NCBI GenBank assembly: GCA_949825065.1 | Contig: OX463848.1 | Location: 40,035,380-40,099,379 of the forward strand | Length of the DNA stretch: 64,000 nt | Direction of reading: 5' to 3' | Source: Odontocerum albicorne | Taxonomy: Eukaryota; Arthropoda; Insecta; Trichoptera; Odontoceridae | In this document: piece after piece, positions 22,600 to 33,352 of the stretch | Layout of the letters: each line of letters begins with the position of its first letter | How positions within the stretch are numbered: position 1 is the first letter of the stretch | Translations under genes and position numbers: made by a program | The notes under the pieces: model-generated | Seen by the model: the letters and a program-made list of their open reading frames with translations, nothing else | The model's database searches: none | What the model was told of the DNA's origin: nothing

Positions 22600-23396
22600 T
22601 TTATGTTTAAATAATCATTATTTAACAATGTAACTTGGTAGACCCTTAACAGTTCATCAATTTCGATATTAAAATATCCAGCATAAATTTGACGAAAAGT
22701 TCAATTAAATAATCATTATTTAACAATGTAACTGGCAGGTCTTTTACAGTTCATCGATTTCGATATTACAATATCCAGCATAAATTTGACGAAAATTTCA
22801 ATTAAATAATCATTATTTAACAATGTAACTGGTATGCCTTTTACAGTTCATCGATTTCGATAATACAATATGCAGCATAAATTTGACGAAAAGTTCAATT
22901 AAATAATCATTATTTAACAATGTAACTGGTATGCCTTTTACAGTTCATCGATTTCGATAATACAATATGCAGCATAAATTTGACGAAAAGTTCAATTAAA
23001 TAATCATTATTTAACAATGTAACTTGGTAGACCCTTTACAGTTCATCGATTTCGATATTACAATATCCAGCATAAATTTGACGAAAAGTTCAATTAAAGA
23101 ATCATTTTTTAACAATGTAACTGGTAGGCCCTTTACTATACAGTTCATCGATTTCGATATTACAATATCCAGCATAAATTTGACGAAAAGTTCAATTAAA
23201 TAATCATTATTTAACAATGTAACTGGCAGGCCCTTTACAGTTCATCGATTTCGATATTACAATATCCAGCGTAAATTTGACGAAAATTTCAATTAAATAA
23301 TCATTATTTAACAATGTAACGGGCAGGCCCTTTACAGATCATCGATTTCGATATTACAATATCCAGCATAAATTTGACGAAAAGTTCAATTAAAAC
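22600..23396. repeat. 96-bp tandem array, about 8 copies
   Basis: Unit: AATTAAATAATCATTATTTA, ACAATGTAACTGG, CTTTTACAGTTCATCGATTT, CGATATTACAATATCCAGCA, TAAATTTGACGAAAAGTTC. One copy near 23130 has a 4-base insertion. Lies between two oppositely oriented LINE family D copies. Confidence 0.93.
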
Positions 23397-23399
23397 CGA

Positions 23400-23920
23400 T
23401 TTGAACTTTTGCATCACATGGACAGATATATATCGTGTCTCTCACGACCGGCATTCCTTCTCCAGGAGAAGTTGACCTGGTATTTGAAAGTTTCCAAACA
23501 TCTGGGCTGGCAATTGGCTGCTGCAAAATCACCTGGAGCAATGGCAGTCTCGGCGCCATCCACAGCCGCCTGATCTAAGTGCCCGTAATAGCAGCTCGGC
23601 AGGATAATTAATCACGATTTGATATTTGACGCTGTCTGCATACTGATGTTTGATGGATCTGCCACTGGGACGATTGATAAATGCTTCTTGATTGATGCTG
23701 CGATGAAAGGTGCCAGGGTCATTGCTTGTTCTTTCATCTTATATCGTGGGAGATGGTAATCACATTTGAGATTACTGATAATTAAGTCAACTATATCAAC
23801 CACTTAGAGTTCCTCATCTTTACTCGTGATTAGGGAAAAATATTCAATATCGCCGAAGTCGATAATCAATTGCAAAGTTAATTTATTAAAAAAACTGTAC
23901 GACACTTCAGTATCCTTTAG
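23400..23920. other. Unique, GC-balanced islet with several short open frames
   Basis: The 23425-23580 region has a plus frame of 51 codons, opening with MDRYISC and ending at TGA (about 23574). It crosses a CCTTCTCCAG acceptor-like motif at 23455-23464. A 63-codon minus frame lies at 23612-23803. None is recognisable and the two strands compete, so I do not call a gene. It is not repeated in the window and could be a conserved non-coding element or an exon relic. Confidence 0.4.
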
Positions 23921-23924
23921 TGAT

Positions 23925-24350
23925 CAAGTACCAACTTTGATATATAAGAGTGAAACGTGGATTTAGAAAAAGACTGAAAGGAGACGAAAAAATAATGCTG
24001 TATAAATGTGTCCACTAAGAATACACGGGGTGACAATTTATGACAGAATACGGAATTCAGTGATTAGGGATGAGTGTAAACTTAAGACTGATGTGTTGAA
24101 TAAGATGAACAAGAGCACTCTGATATGGTTTGGGCATGTGGGACGAATGAATGAAGAAATACTAACAAACCAAATATATGGTGCAAATGTTAATTGAAGT
24201 CGTTGTAGAGGAAGATCAAGGAAAGTATGGTTGGATCATGTGAATGGAATTTTAAAGAAGGCAACGTAAAAAGTCAGAGAAATTATAGGAGTTGTGTGAA
24301 AAAGTGCATGGAAATGGAAGAGGCGCAATATGTGTGACGAGATAGAAGTG
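23925..24350 (+). pseudogene. LINE family D, longest plus copy
   Basis: Reads PTLIYKSETW-like text (23928-23960), IRNSVIRDECKLKTDVLNKM, LIWFGHVGRMNEE, GRSRKVWLDHVN and a final CMEMEEAQYV-like block. It contains the post-palm region of an RTE-like RT. Stops near 24018 and 24196 and frame breaks disable it. It is cut off at about 24350 by another LINE tail. Confidence 0.8.
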
Positions 24351-24374
24351 TGACGAGATTGACTTCCAAAACGC

Positions 24375-24700
24375 GTCTTGTATGGTATAGTGGTGGGCAA
24401 GCGAAAAGTTGATGGGCAGATGAAGCGCTCTGAGGACAGTCTGCGAGAGTCGCTTACTTTGTGCGGGGTTGACTGGGAGCAGGTATCTCGGGACCGTGAG
24501 GGGTGGAGAGTCATATGTTCTCGGGCTGATGGCGTCTCAGCGTCTAGATGTGTGAAAAACAGTAAGCATGGCCAGGCAGCTCAGCAGGGTCAACATATGT
24601 GTGATATTTGCGGGAGGGAGTGCGCATCTAGGATCGGGCTGTTTTCTCACAGAAGATCATATGATCGATGTGGAGGAACTGTTCATGTTTGACGTTGAAG
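24375..24700 (+). pseudogene. LINE RT C-terminal tail with a zinc-finger-like motif
   Basis: The 104-codon frame 24378-24692 reads GKRKVDGQMKRSEDSLRESL, then CGVDWEQVSRDREGWR, then MCDICGRECASRIGLFSHRR. The C-x2-C plus H motif with SRIGLxSHxR is a recognised ending of several metazoan non-LTR RT ORFs. The frame is unusually intact, but there is no RT core. Confidence 0.8.
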
Positions 24701-25210
24701 TGGCGAGGAGATCCTCGACTACGAGGTCTGGCAACGACGACGAGTTTGGCGTTCTGTCGTCTCTGGCTACCCCGACAAGGAAATTACGGGATGGTATGTT
24801 ATTATTAATGTATAAATAAATGTATCTGCTGACAATAAGAGAACAAGTCACCAACAAACAGTTATTTTTTATTAATTAATTCCTTAGTCCTTCACACTTT
24901 TACCGACATCCTTGCAAGTAAACCAGCTCCTTTATCAGCACAAATAAGAGGAAACTGTCGCCGTAACTTTGGAAACGTCTCTGCAGAGTTCTCAGCCTCG
25001 TCAACAGCTTTAATGCAACCATTAAAGCTGTCATAGAAATGTTAACTCTGCACTATTCTGACACTTTGTAAAGCCACTTTAATTAATTCTGCAACTTTGA
25101 TGTCATGAACGCTTTATTAACCATTTCTCGGATGTTTCAACGTAATGTAAGTAAGTGCTTACTGGATATCTGTGAACACTCGTATCTCTTTGCTACGACC
25201 TAAGTTGATA
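24701..25210. other. No recognisable gene
   Basis: Unique sequence, including a GC-balanced stretch at 24890-25030 with no ORF. Confidence 0.4.
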
Positions 25211-25220
25211 AACAATATTC

Positions 25221-25690
25221 TCAATCAAACAAGTACACATTTTCTATCGAGACAATCTCGGCGAGCAGCGGAGAGATTCTTGGGATATATGTGTTTGCCA
25301 GATGTTCACCTCGATGTACTGACTTAGAAATTTCTAGGGCCTCTAATCTGTCCAATTTATTTCCGTTACTACTTATATGTAGGAATTTGGCGTCATCGAT
25401 AGAAAATGTGTGGTTTTCACGGTGACAATGATTAGACATTTCAGAATAAATTAGAGGATTTGTTAATCTCTCCGCTGCTTGCCGAGATTGTCTCATCCCT
25501 CCCTTCACCCCCAGTCCTCAACCCGAATGTTAACCGTTAGAAGCGTGTATCTCGGTACCAGTTCGAACAGAATTTAGTTTTGTTTGTGCTCCCCTGATGA
25601 TGAGGTGAAAGCCTTGAAATCGGTTGGGTTATACTGTTACAAAAAAGTGAAATAAACAGTGTTTGATAAAACAAATTACAAAAAATATTT
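25221..25690. mobile_element. Rearranged PLE: pieces in opposite orientation
   Basis: A short plus-oriented scrap (ACATTTTCTATCGA, ~25230-25250) joins a minus-oriented endonuclease C-terminus (~25251-25464). That joins a plus-oriented 3' end and terminus (25465-25690), which includes CTCCCCTGATGATGAGGTG and the AATAAACAGTGTTTGAT end. The minus frame 25221-25508 crosses both junctions and is chimeric. Confidence 0.85.
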
Positions 25691-25732
25691 TTTTAATCAT
25701 TGAAAGTGTGTATATAGTACATGTTTTTGAGA

Positions 25733-27889
25733 CATCCTGTACGTATGGTTGTTAGTTATATTACATCCCTGTACGTATGGTTGTTAGTCATATTACATCC
25801 CTGTACGTATGGTTGTTAGTTATATTATATCCCTGTACGTATGGTTGTTAGTTATATTACATCCCTGTACGTATGGTTGTTAGTTATATTACATCCCTGT
25901 ACGTATGGTTGTTAGTTATATTACATCCCTGTACGTATGGTTGTTAGTTATATTACATCCCTGTACGTATGGTTGTTAGTCATATCACATCCTCTACGTA
26001 TGGTTGTTAGTTATATGGCATCCTGTACGTATGGTTGTTAGTTATATTACATCCCTGTACGTATGGTTGTTAGTTATATTACATCCCTGTACGTATGGTT
26101 GTTAGTTATATTACATCCCTGTACGTATGGTTGTTAGTTATATTACATCCCTGTACGTATGGTTGTTAGTTATATTACATCCCTGTACGTATGGTTGTTA
26201 GTCATATCACATCCTCTACGTATGGTTGTGAGTTATATGGCATCCTGTACGTATGGTTGTTAGTTATATTACATCCCTGTACGTATGGTTGTTAGTTATA
26301 TTACATCCCTGTACGTATGGTTGTTAGTTATATTACATCCCTGTACGTATGGTTGTTAGTTATATTACATCCCTGTACGTATGGTTGTTAGTTATATTAC
26401 ATCCCTGTACGTATGGTTGTTAGTCATATCACATCCTCTACGTATGGTTGTTAGTTATATGGCATCCTGTACGTATGGTTGTTAGTTATATTACATCCCT
26501 GTACGTATGGTTGTTAGTTATATTACATCCCTGTACGTATGGTTGTTAGTTATATTACATCCTGTACGTATGGTTGTTAGTTATATTACATCCCTGTACG
26601 TATGGTTGTTAGTTATATTACATCCCTGTACGTATGGTTGTTAGTTATATTACATCCCTGTACGTATGGTTGTTAGTTATATTACATCCCTGTACGTATG
26701 GTTGTTAGTCATATCACATCCTCTACGTATGGTTGTTAGTTATATGGCATCCTGTACGTATGGTTGTTAGTTATATTACATCCCTGTACGTATGGTTGTT
26801 AGTTATATTACATCCCTGTACGTATGGTTGTTAGTTATATTACATCCTGTACGTATGGTTGTTAGTTATATTAAGTCCCTGTACGTATGGTTGTTAGTTA
26901 TATTAAGTCCCTGTACGTATGGTTGTTAGTCATATTACATCCCTGTACGTATGGTTGTTAGTTATATTACATCCCTGTACGTATGGTTGTTAGTCATATT
27001 ACATCCCTGTACGTATGGTTGTTAGTTATATTACATCCCTGTACGTATGGTTGTTAGTCATATTACATCCCTGTACGTATGGTTGTTAGTTATATTACAT
27101 CCCTGTACGTATGGTTGTTAGTTATATTACATCCCTGTACGTATGGTTGTTAGTTATATTACATCCCTGTACGTATGGTTGTTAGTTATATTACATCCCT
27201 GTACGTATGGTTGTTAGTCATATCACATCCTCTACGTATGGTTGTTAGTTATATGGCATCCTGTACGTATGGTTGTTAGTTATATTACATCCCTGTACGT
27301 ATGGTTGTTAGTTATATTACATCCCTGTACGTATGGTTGTTAGTTATATTACATCCTGTACGTATGGTTGTTAGTTATATTAAGTCCCTGTACGTATGGT
27401 TGTTAGTTATATTAAGTCCCTGTACGTGTGGTTGTTAGTCATATTACATCGCTGTACGTATGGTTGTTAGTTATATTACATCCCTGTACGTATGGTTGTT
27501 AGTCATATTACATCCCTGTACGTATGGTTGTTAGTTATATTACATCCCTGTACGTATGGTTGTTAGTCATATTACATCCCTGTACGTATGGTTGTTAGTT
27601 ATATTACATCCCTGTACGTATGGTTGTTAGTTATATTACATCCCTGTACGTATGGTTGTTAGTTATATTACATCCCTGTACGTATGGTTGTTAGTCATAT
27701 CACATCCTCTACGTATGGTTGTTAGTTATATGGCATCCTGTACGTATGGTTGTTAGTTATATTACATCCCTGTACGTATGGTTGTTAGTTATATTACATC
27801 CCTGTACGTATGGTTGTTAGTTATATTACATCCTGTACGTATGGTTGTTAGTTATATGACATCCTGTACGTATGGTTGTTAGTTATATT
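25733..27889. repeat. 32-bp satellite with higher-order structure, about 68 units
   Basis: Unit: CATCCCTGTACGTATGGTTG, TTAGTTATATTA. Variants (CATCCTGT, GTCATATCACATCCTC, GTTATATGGCATCCTG, TTAAGTCCC) recur in fixed order at about 25978, 26200, 26428, 26707, 27213 and 27697, giving higher-order blocks of ~220-280 bp and then ~490-500 bp. No ORFs. Confidence 0.96.
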
Positions 27890-28530
27890 TGTGATTCGTT
27901 TTTTTTTTGCTAATGAAATATTTCTGTTTTTCCAGGTAAGTGTTTAATCTTCAAAACCCTGTTTTGTTATCATTCGAGCAAGTGGTAAGTATTAAGTTAC
28001 GATACGAGATTCAACAGTAATACACGTGTACTTTAAGCGAAACACCGTCTAAACACTCTATTCCAGTGAACAACACCAGTATTTTCTAGGTCATAACATT
28101 AAGGCATTATATTCCATTGTCTAAAATGAAATTTAAATAAATCGCCTCAAAATTGTGCTAGAGGCCTGTTGAAAAAACCAATTAGCCTCTTTTCATCCCC
28201 TCGTTTAATATTTCCACCCCAATAATTCGGGAAATCATCGTCTAATGAGGTATTCTGATGAATCGCGAACATGTGGAGAGCGCGAACGGTGCCCGAAACA
28301 GATGGCCCGACAAGAATACGCTTTCATCATTTCCGATACACAACAGCCTCCGACCAGGGCCGGACATTCTTTAATTTCTCTAAATGCTTTCGGCACCTGT
28401 TATATAAAAGTTATAGTTTGTTTTTCATTCATGTCCCTTACGAGGCCCCCGGGAATCATGTATGATATGATATTGGGTTTTTATCTATATTTTGATGAAG
28501 TTTAATTTTTTTATGGTACAGACCCATAGT
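27890..28530. other. Unique sequence after the satellite
   Basis: Non-repetitive. Contains the juxtaposed splice motif (27911-27941) and an 86-codon plus frame (28245-28505) without recognised motifs. The segment 28140-28480 is GC-balanced compared with its surroundings. Confidence 0.4.
27911..27941 (+). promoter_or_regulatory. Candidate recursive-splicing (ratchet) site
   Basis: A branch-point-like CTAAT (27910-27914) and a pyrimidine tract TTTCTGTTTTTCCAG end at 27935, directly followed by GTAAGTG. A 3' splice site abutting a 5' splice site, (Y)nNCAG|GTAAGT, is the known architecture of zero-length-exon ratchet points in long insect introns. Function is inferred; no flanking exon is identified on this strand. 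Confidence 0.5.
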
Positions 28531-28534
28531 ATCA

Positions 28535-28960
28535 TTAACACTCTTCTCCCTGGCTCCATCCCAACTCACTGTCTGCCAAGACTGTTGGGGTCAGCTCTCC
28601 TCGTCCTCAGGTTGTATGCTCTTCTGTCCCGGACTACGTCCCCCAGGCCGTGCCTCTGCATCAGGTTATCTTTTTGCGCCACCCATGAATTCTTTGGTCT
28701 TCCTCTGGTTGTTATTCGAGGAAGATCCATGAAGATTGCCTGGTTCACAATGTGATCGGGTGCTCTGCGTCCAACGTGCCCATACCATCTCAATCGTCTC
28801 TCCACCATCTTGCTGTTGATGTCTGTAACACCTAGGCTTCCACGAATGCGTGAGCTTTTTATTTTGTCTCTTAGGGACACACCAGCTGACCATCTTAGCA
28901 TGCGCATTTCAGCAGTTTCTAGTTGCCTAGAGTAAGAGTTTTACATCGTCCAGCATTCGG
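28535..28960 (-). pseudogene. RTE-type LINE RT C-terminus, family B
   Basis: The 113-codon minus frame 28907-28566 reads MRMLRWSAGVSLRDKIKSSR, VERRLRWYGHVGRRAPDHIV, RPKNSWVAQKDNL and RAYNLRTRRADPNSLGRQ, a clean RTE-like tail. It is open to the start of the remnant; upstream text near 28920-28960 is also LINE. Homologue of 425-735. Confidence 0.85.
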
Positions 28961-29370
28961 AACCATAGAGGAGTGATTTCTGATTTTCTGATATTTCTGA
29001 TTGGCTGGAGGAGTTTAATTCGAAAACAGAAACTTTAAAAAACAATGAACATCATGTTTCTCATTAGGAAAATCAAAATGTAATGCTTTGAAAGCTATAT
29101 GTCCTTTATTCATTTACTTACTTTTGCCATACAATGACATTTTCAAACTATGGGTTCATCTTAGCTACGTGGCTTTATATACTCGGAATATAAATACCTA
29201 TACAATGATTACATAAAATATTTTTTAAAGTCATTTATGTGGCATCCACGGTTTAACGAAGTCATTTATTTGGCAAAACACCTGTCAGTTAGTAAAAAAT
29301 ATATATAGAACTATGAAAAAAAAAGCTTTTTAAAAATATAACTATATGAATTGAAAATCGACAGTATCAA
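28961..29370. other. No recognisable gene
   Basis: AT-rich spacer. Confidence 0.4.
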
Positions 29371-29371
29371 T

Positions 29372-29611
29372 ACATACGTACCATCTCCCTATCGGGGTAG
29401 GCAGAGAGAAGTGGACGCCAGACTTTCCTATCACGATGTACATATTTCGCCTCTTCTACATCCATACACCTTTTCATACAGCACTTACGATTTCTCTTTG
29501 TCTTTTTTAAAAATATCGTCCACGTGATCCAACCATTATTCTTCGACCACATTTTATACTCACATTTGTTTCCTTAGTATTTCTTCATTCATTCATTCGT
29601 TCCCAAACCAT
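29372..29611 (-). pseudogene. LINE family D C-terminal tail
   Basis: The 61-codon minus frame 29552-29367 reads WSKNNGWITWTIFLKKTKRN, CMKRCMDVEEAKYVHRDRKVW, LLSAYPDREMV. This is the clearest example of the family ending (CMxxxMDVxEA...DRxxWRxxxSAYPDRE). Confidence 0.85.
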
Positions 29612-29811
29612 TAAATTACACTTTCGTTGTATACAGTACAACCTCGTGGACCTATTGCCATGTGTCAATCTCTTTCAACCAACCAGATAGATGTCTTAAG
29701 TGAAAACCAGACTAGATTTTTTTTTAATCTGGGTTCCGGCGGCATTTGAATCCACAATCTCTGGGTTGGGAGACAGGCAGGCGTCTTACCAACTAGACCT
29801 CGGAGGTTGTC
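29612..29811 (-). mobile_element. SINE, minus, nearly complete
   Basis: From the left (SINE 3' end): TTCGTTGTATACAGTACAAC, CCATGTGTCAATCTCTTTCA, ACCAACCAGATAG. Then an oligo-T linker, CGGCATTTGAATCC (box B reversed) and TTACCAACTAGACCTCGGAG (box A reversed). About 200 bp. Confidence 0.88.
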
Positions 29812-30052
29812 ACCATCTCGTAGTACTGAGTAATAATAACCATGGTAAACCCATATACGAATATGTCTGCAGAACGTTTCGGGTAGTGGGATATCTTCTA
29901 TGTAACAGTGTTCCGTCCTCCCTGAAACAAATCTCCAAATTGATAAAGGTCACTTGTCATCTGTATATCTTCAAGTTAATATGTTGAGCGAGTTAAGAAT
30001 ATATGTTGAGGTGGTCTTATAAGTTGAGAAACAACGCTTTATCAAATTATCG

Positions 30053-30510
30053 CTATTTATTTATTTAATCAACGACACAACAGTGTCTTTATACACAAAT
30101 GAACATGTGACAGGTTATACAAGTATTTAAAATTATTGACAAATAATACAACACTTTATCTTAAACTAACACGAAGATACAAAAAGCAGTAGTAATAATC
30201 AATTACAGTCATCGTTTTAAAATTATTTAATAATTATATGTATATTTAAGTTCAATATATGTTATGTATGTATGTATACCACAAAATATTACCAAACTTC
30301 ACCGAGCAGAGTTACGTAATTGTCGAAGACTTATTTTATAGAGGTAAAAAACTCAGATTTGTTATGAAAAAACCTTAAGTTTCCTCAGCCCCCATCGACT
30401 TATGTTACTTGTTGCTAGCAGCGAGTTGGGTTTCTTCCTTGTAACGGCCCTGCCCATACCATGGTAATCGCATTTTCTGAGTGCTGCTATGGAGCCCACG
30501 CAATGAACAA
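30053..30510 (-). pseudogene. LINE 3' end (family L): RT C-terminus plus 3' UTR
   Basis: Minus-strand reading at 30510-30380 gives ALRKCDYHGMGRAVTRKKPN then LLATSNISRWGLRKL; it looks coding and ends near 30330. The AT-rich part (30053-30280) ends in TTTA-type repeats. The 3' UTR part recurs at 58675-59345, where it is split by a PLE. The family is not identified beyond LINE-like. Confidence 0.6.
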
Positions 30511-30704
30511 ATACTTTATTTGTTTATGTTAACCATTAATTTGTCCAAATGTTTTGTCTTAACAGCGTTACATTACTATGTCGAGACTACAAACTAATTT
30601 TGTACTAATTTACCTCAATTTGCCATTCTATTTTAGAGTTTATAACTGTTGTTTTAATATCCTTAAAATAATCTACAAAATTACATTATTTTGTATATTA
30701 CTTG

Positions 30705-30815
30705 TGCTCGTGCAGTACAACCTGGTGGATTTATTGCGATGTTGCAATCTCTTTCAACCAACCAAAAAGTAGTTCAAGAAGCGTTTAGTAAAACCCAGAC
30801 TGATAACAGTGTTTG
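30705..30815 (-). mobile_element. SINE 3' part, minus
   Basis: CAGTACAACCTGGTGGATTT then GTTGCAATCTCTTTCAACCA ACC. The head is missing. Confidence 0.75.
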
Positions 30816-30989
30816 ATTTATTATATATACAAAGACTGCGATCATGTTATGTTTTTATTTTGCTCAATTTGAGTTCAAAATATAGACCTTAAAATAATCT
30901 ACAAAACATACTCGTATTTGGTAAGACACGCGCTTTGTAGATCTTCTGGTATGTCATAGTAAAACATTCAGCTTTAGGTGGAGTGTAGT

Positions 30990-31480
30990 GTAAGCGTCTT
31001 CTTCTTCTTCATCTTATTTTAGGCCTGTTGGCCTGTTATGGTCCTGCATCATTGTTTGTCTCTTGCGACGTCGACTGCCAGCTGTCTTTCCATCTTTTGG
31101 GAGGTCGTCCTGGAGGTCTGCTTGCTTGGGGGATACTGCCCCTGGCCATTCTTACGGCTCTTGGTTCTGCCATTCTGGATACGTGTTCTTTCCAGAACCT
31201 TCTTCTCTGTCGTCCCCATCTGACAATATCTTCAACTTCGCACGTCCTTCGGATTTCTGTGTTTCGTACTCTATCACGAAGGGGTTTGCCAGCGATACTC
31301 CTGAGTTCCTTCGTTTCGCTGCTTCGAAGGAGATTTTTGGTTCTGACAGTGTCGGCTCTGGACTCGATGCTGTATGTCATTATGGGGCGGACACAGGTCT
31401 TGTATATCCTCACCTTGCTTTGGATGTTCATATGCTTTCCAGATAGTGTTTTTTAAACATCCGGAAATAGCTGCGGTCTA
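30990..31480 (-). pseudogene. RTE-like LINE RT C-terminus, family A, best copy
   Basis: The 131-codon minus frame 31431-31036 reads KVRIYKTCVRPIMTYSIESR, LRSIAGKPLRDRVRNTEIRR, EVEDIVRWGRQRRRFWKEHV, SRMAEPRAVRMARG and RPPGRPPKRWKDSW. The order is the full RTE-like post-RT tail. The 3' side ends in (CTT)n on the plus strand. The upstream part is missing. The antisense open frames here are shadows. Confidence 0.88.
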
Positions 31481-31826
31481 GTGTAACTACGTAGTGTAAG
31501 TGTTCATATTTAAATATAAATTTTGATGACTTACCAAAAAAGGATGTCTTCGAGTGCTTCCGAAAGCTGCGCATATATCTGACACTAAGAGTTAGACTAT
31601 TCCACGGCAGAACCAGCAACGGCAATATCCTTTTAATCATAATACCTCGCTTTAGTGGATCGATTCGGTCCAATCAAGGAACAAAATAAAAACGAGTAAC
31701 TAAAAAAATATGTGTAGACGCGCAGTCTATCTATATTATAATGTCTGTTTATATTAACTATTAATTAAAATGTCACTTATAATACATGATTGAATTCCTA
31801 AGAAAAAAAAACTAATCAGTGAAATA

Positions 31827-33002
31827 CTACCTTGATCAAAAAGTTTTAGAACTTTATTCATAAAATCGAAAATACAAGTTTATTCATCAAAATCGATATG
31901 GTCCCCTTCAAAGTAATCCCCATCGACTGCAACGCACTTACGCCAGCGCTTGATCCAATCCTCGAAACACCGCTGGTACTCAATTTTCGGTATGTCCATT
32001 AGAGCCGTCTTCGATTTTTTCATGACATCCTTTCGGGTGCTGTAACGCGTTCCGCGAAGCGGTTTTTTAAGTCGGTTGAACAGGAAAAAGTCGCAGGGAG
32101 CCAGATCAGGTGAATTCGAAGGCTGCTGGATAGTATTCGTGTTGTTTTTGGTAAAAAACTCACGGATAAGGATCGCATTGTGCGACGGTGCGTTATCGTG
32201 GTGCAAAATCCACGAGTTGTTTGCCCATAAATTCGGTCTTTTTTGGCGAATTGCTTCACGCAAATGTCTCATAACGCCCAAATAATACTATTTGTTGACT
32301 GTCTGTTTTTCTGGCAAGAATTCATGATGCACAACACCGTTGTAATTCATGAAAACCGTGAGCATCGCCTTCTTTTTTTGACTGAAAACGACGTGGTTTT
32401 TTCGGTCTGGGCTCATTCGGTGCACGCCATTCACTCGCTTGATGTCTGGATTGCGTGTCATACTCATAAATTCACGTCTCGTCTCCAGTGATGATCCGTT
32501 TGATAAATGTTGTGAGGCACGTGTGAGGCCCAAATCACTAACAAAATGTCTTGAGCGGATCCATAAGCGATGTTCAAGTCCTCTGCTAGCTTTCTGATGG
32601 TCAATTTGCGGTTTTCGGCCAACATTTCTTTAATTTTATCGATGTTTTCATCGGTTTTCGACGTCAACGGCCTGCCACTGCGTTCGTCATCGTCGACCGA
32701 CTCACGACCACTTCTGAAGCGTTCGTACCACCGAAAAACGTTTGATCTCGAAAGAGTATCGTTGCCGAAACACTTTTCCTACATTTCCAAGGTCTGCGGA
32801 TCGTTAAATCCGTTTTTCACACAAAATTTAATGCAAACTCGTTGATGCACAGTTGACTTTTACAAATGTCAAGCTATGACGCTGAAATTTGGAAGGAAGT
32901 GTCAATGACAGATGTGGTAACCTAGCAACAAAAAAAGAATTCCAATCGGGTGACTGACAGCGCCACACGCTGGCCGGTCCTAAAACTTTTTGATCGAGGT
33001 GG
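31827..33002 (-). mobile_element. mariner element, full length but inactive
   Basis: 1,176 bp between TA dinucleotides (31825-31826, 33003-33004). Terminal inverted repeats: CTACCTTGATCAAAAAGTTT on the left and, reversed, CCACCTCGATCAAAAAGTTT on the right. Both ends look intact, so it could in principle be mobilised in trans. An internal deletion derivative lies at 2776-3264. Confidence 0.93.
31880..32860 (-). pseudogene. mariner transposase (DD34D), disrupted
   Basis: Domains in order on the minus strand: paired-like HTH (VHQRVCIKFCVKNGFND to FRWYERFRSGRES, with a stop near 32787), second HTH (KLTIRKLAEDLNIAYGS), a catalytic TGDET block where the following W codon is TGA (~32470), and then HDNAPSH and SPDLAPCDFFLF. 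Exactly 34 residues separate the last two aspartates, so DD34D. There are frameshifts near 32390-32560 and near 32260. All three catalytic Asp residues are still encoded; the copy is dead through stops and frameshifts. Confidence 0.9.
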
Positions 33003-33004
33003 TA

Positions 33005-33350
33005 TACCGAGAAAAACAGAGCGGAAAATGTTTATAAAATATCCATAACTATCGGGATTTATTTTTATCCTGACATATTGTTTTTTTTTAATACAGTTTG
33101 CTATCAGCTTACGCTAAATTATTACGAACCTTTATAATTAAGGATGCGGAAGGGAAAACTCCAAGAACTAATGAATATTTTTTGGAATTCATTTTAAGGT
33201 AACTTTGTGAATATCCTATTATTTTCAATCTAAGGGACGTGCGACCATGTTTATTTTATAGTTTATCGAAGGTTTCGACTTTTTCATTTGTGGGACTATA
33301 TACGAGTATGATATATTGAAATAATGTGCAATAAATATTTACATATATTA
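33005..33350. other. No recognisable gene
   Basis: AT-rich spacer. Confidence 0.4.
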
Positions 33351-33352
33351 AT

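Noticed and set aside
25733..27889. CRISPR-like array (regular short repeat)
   Set aside because: Repeats are contiguous 32-bp units without distinct spacers, no cas genes, eukaryotic context: a satellite.
31063..31446. 127-codon plus frame
   Set aside because: Shadow of the family A LINE ORF.
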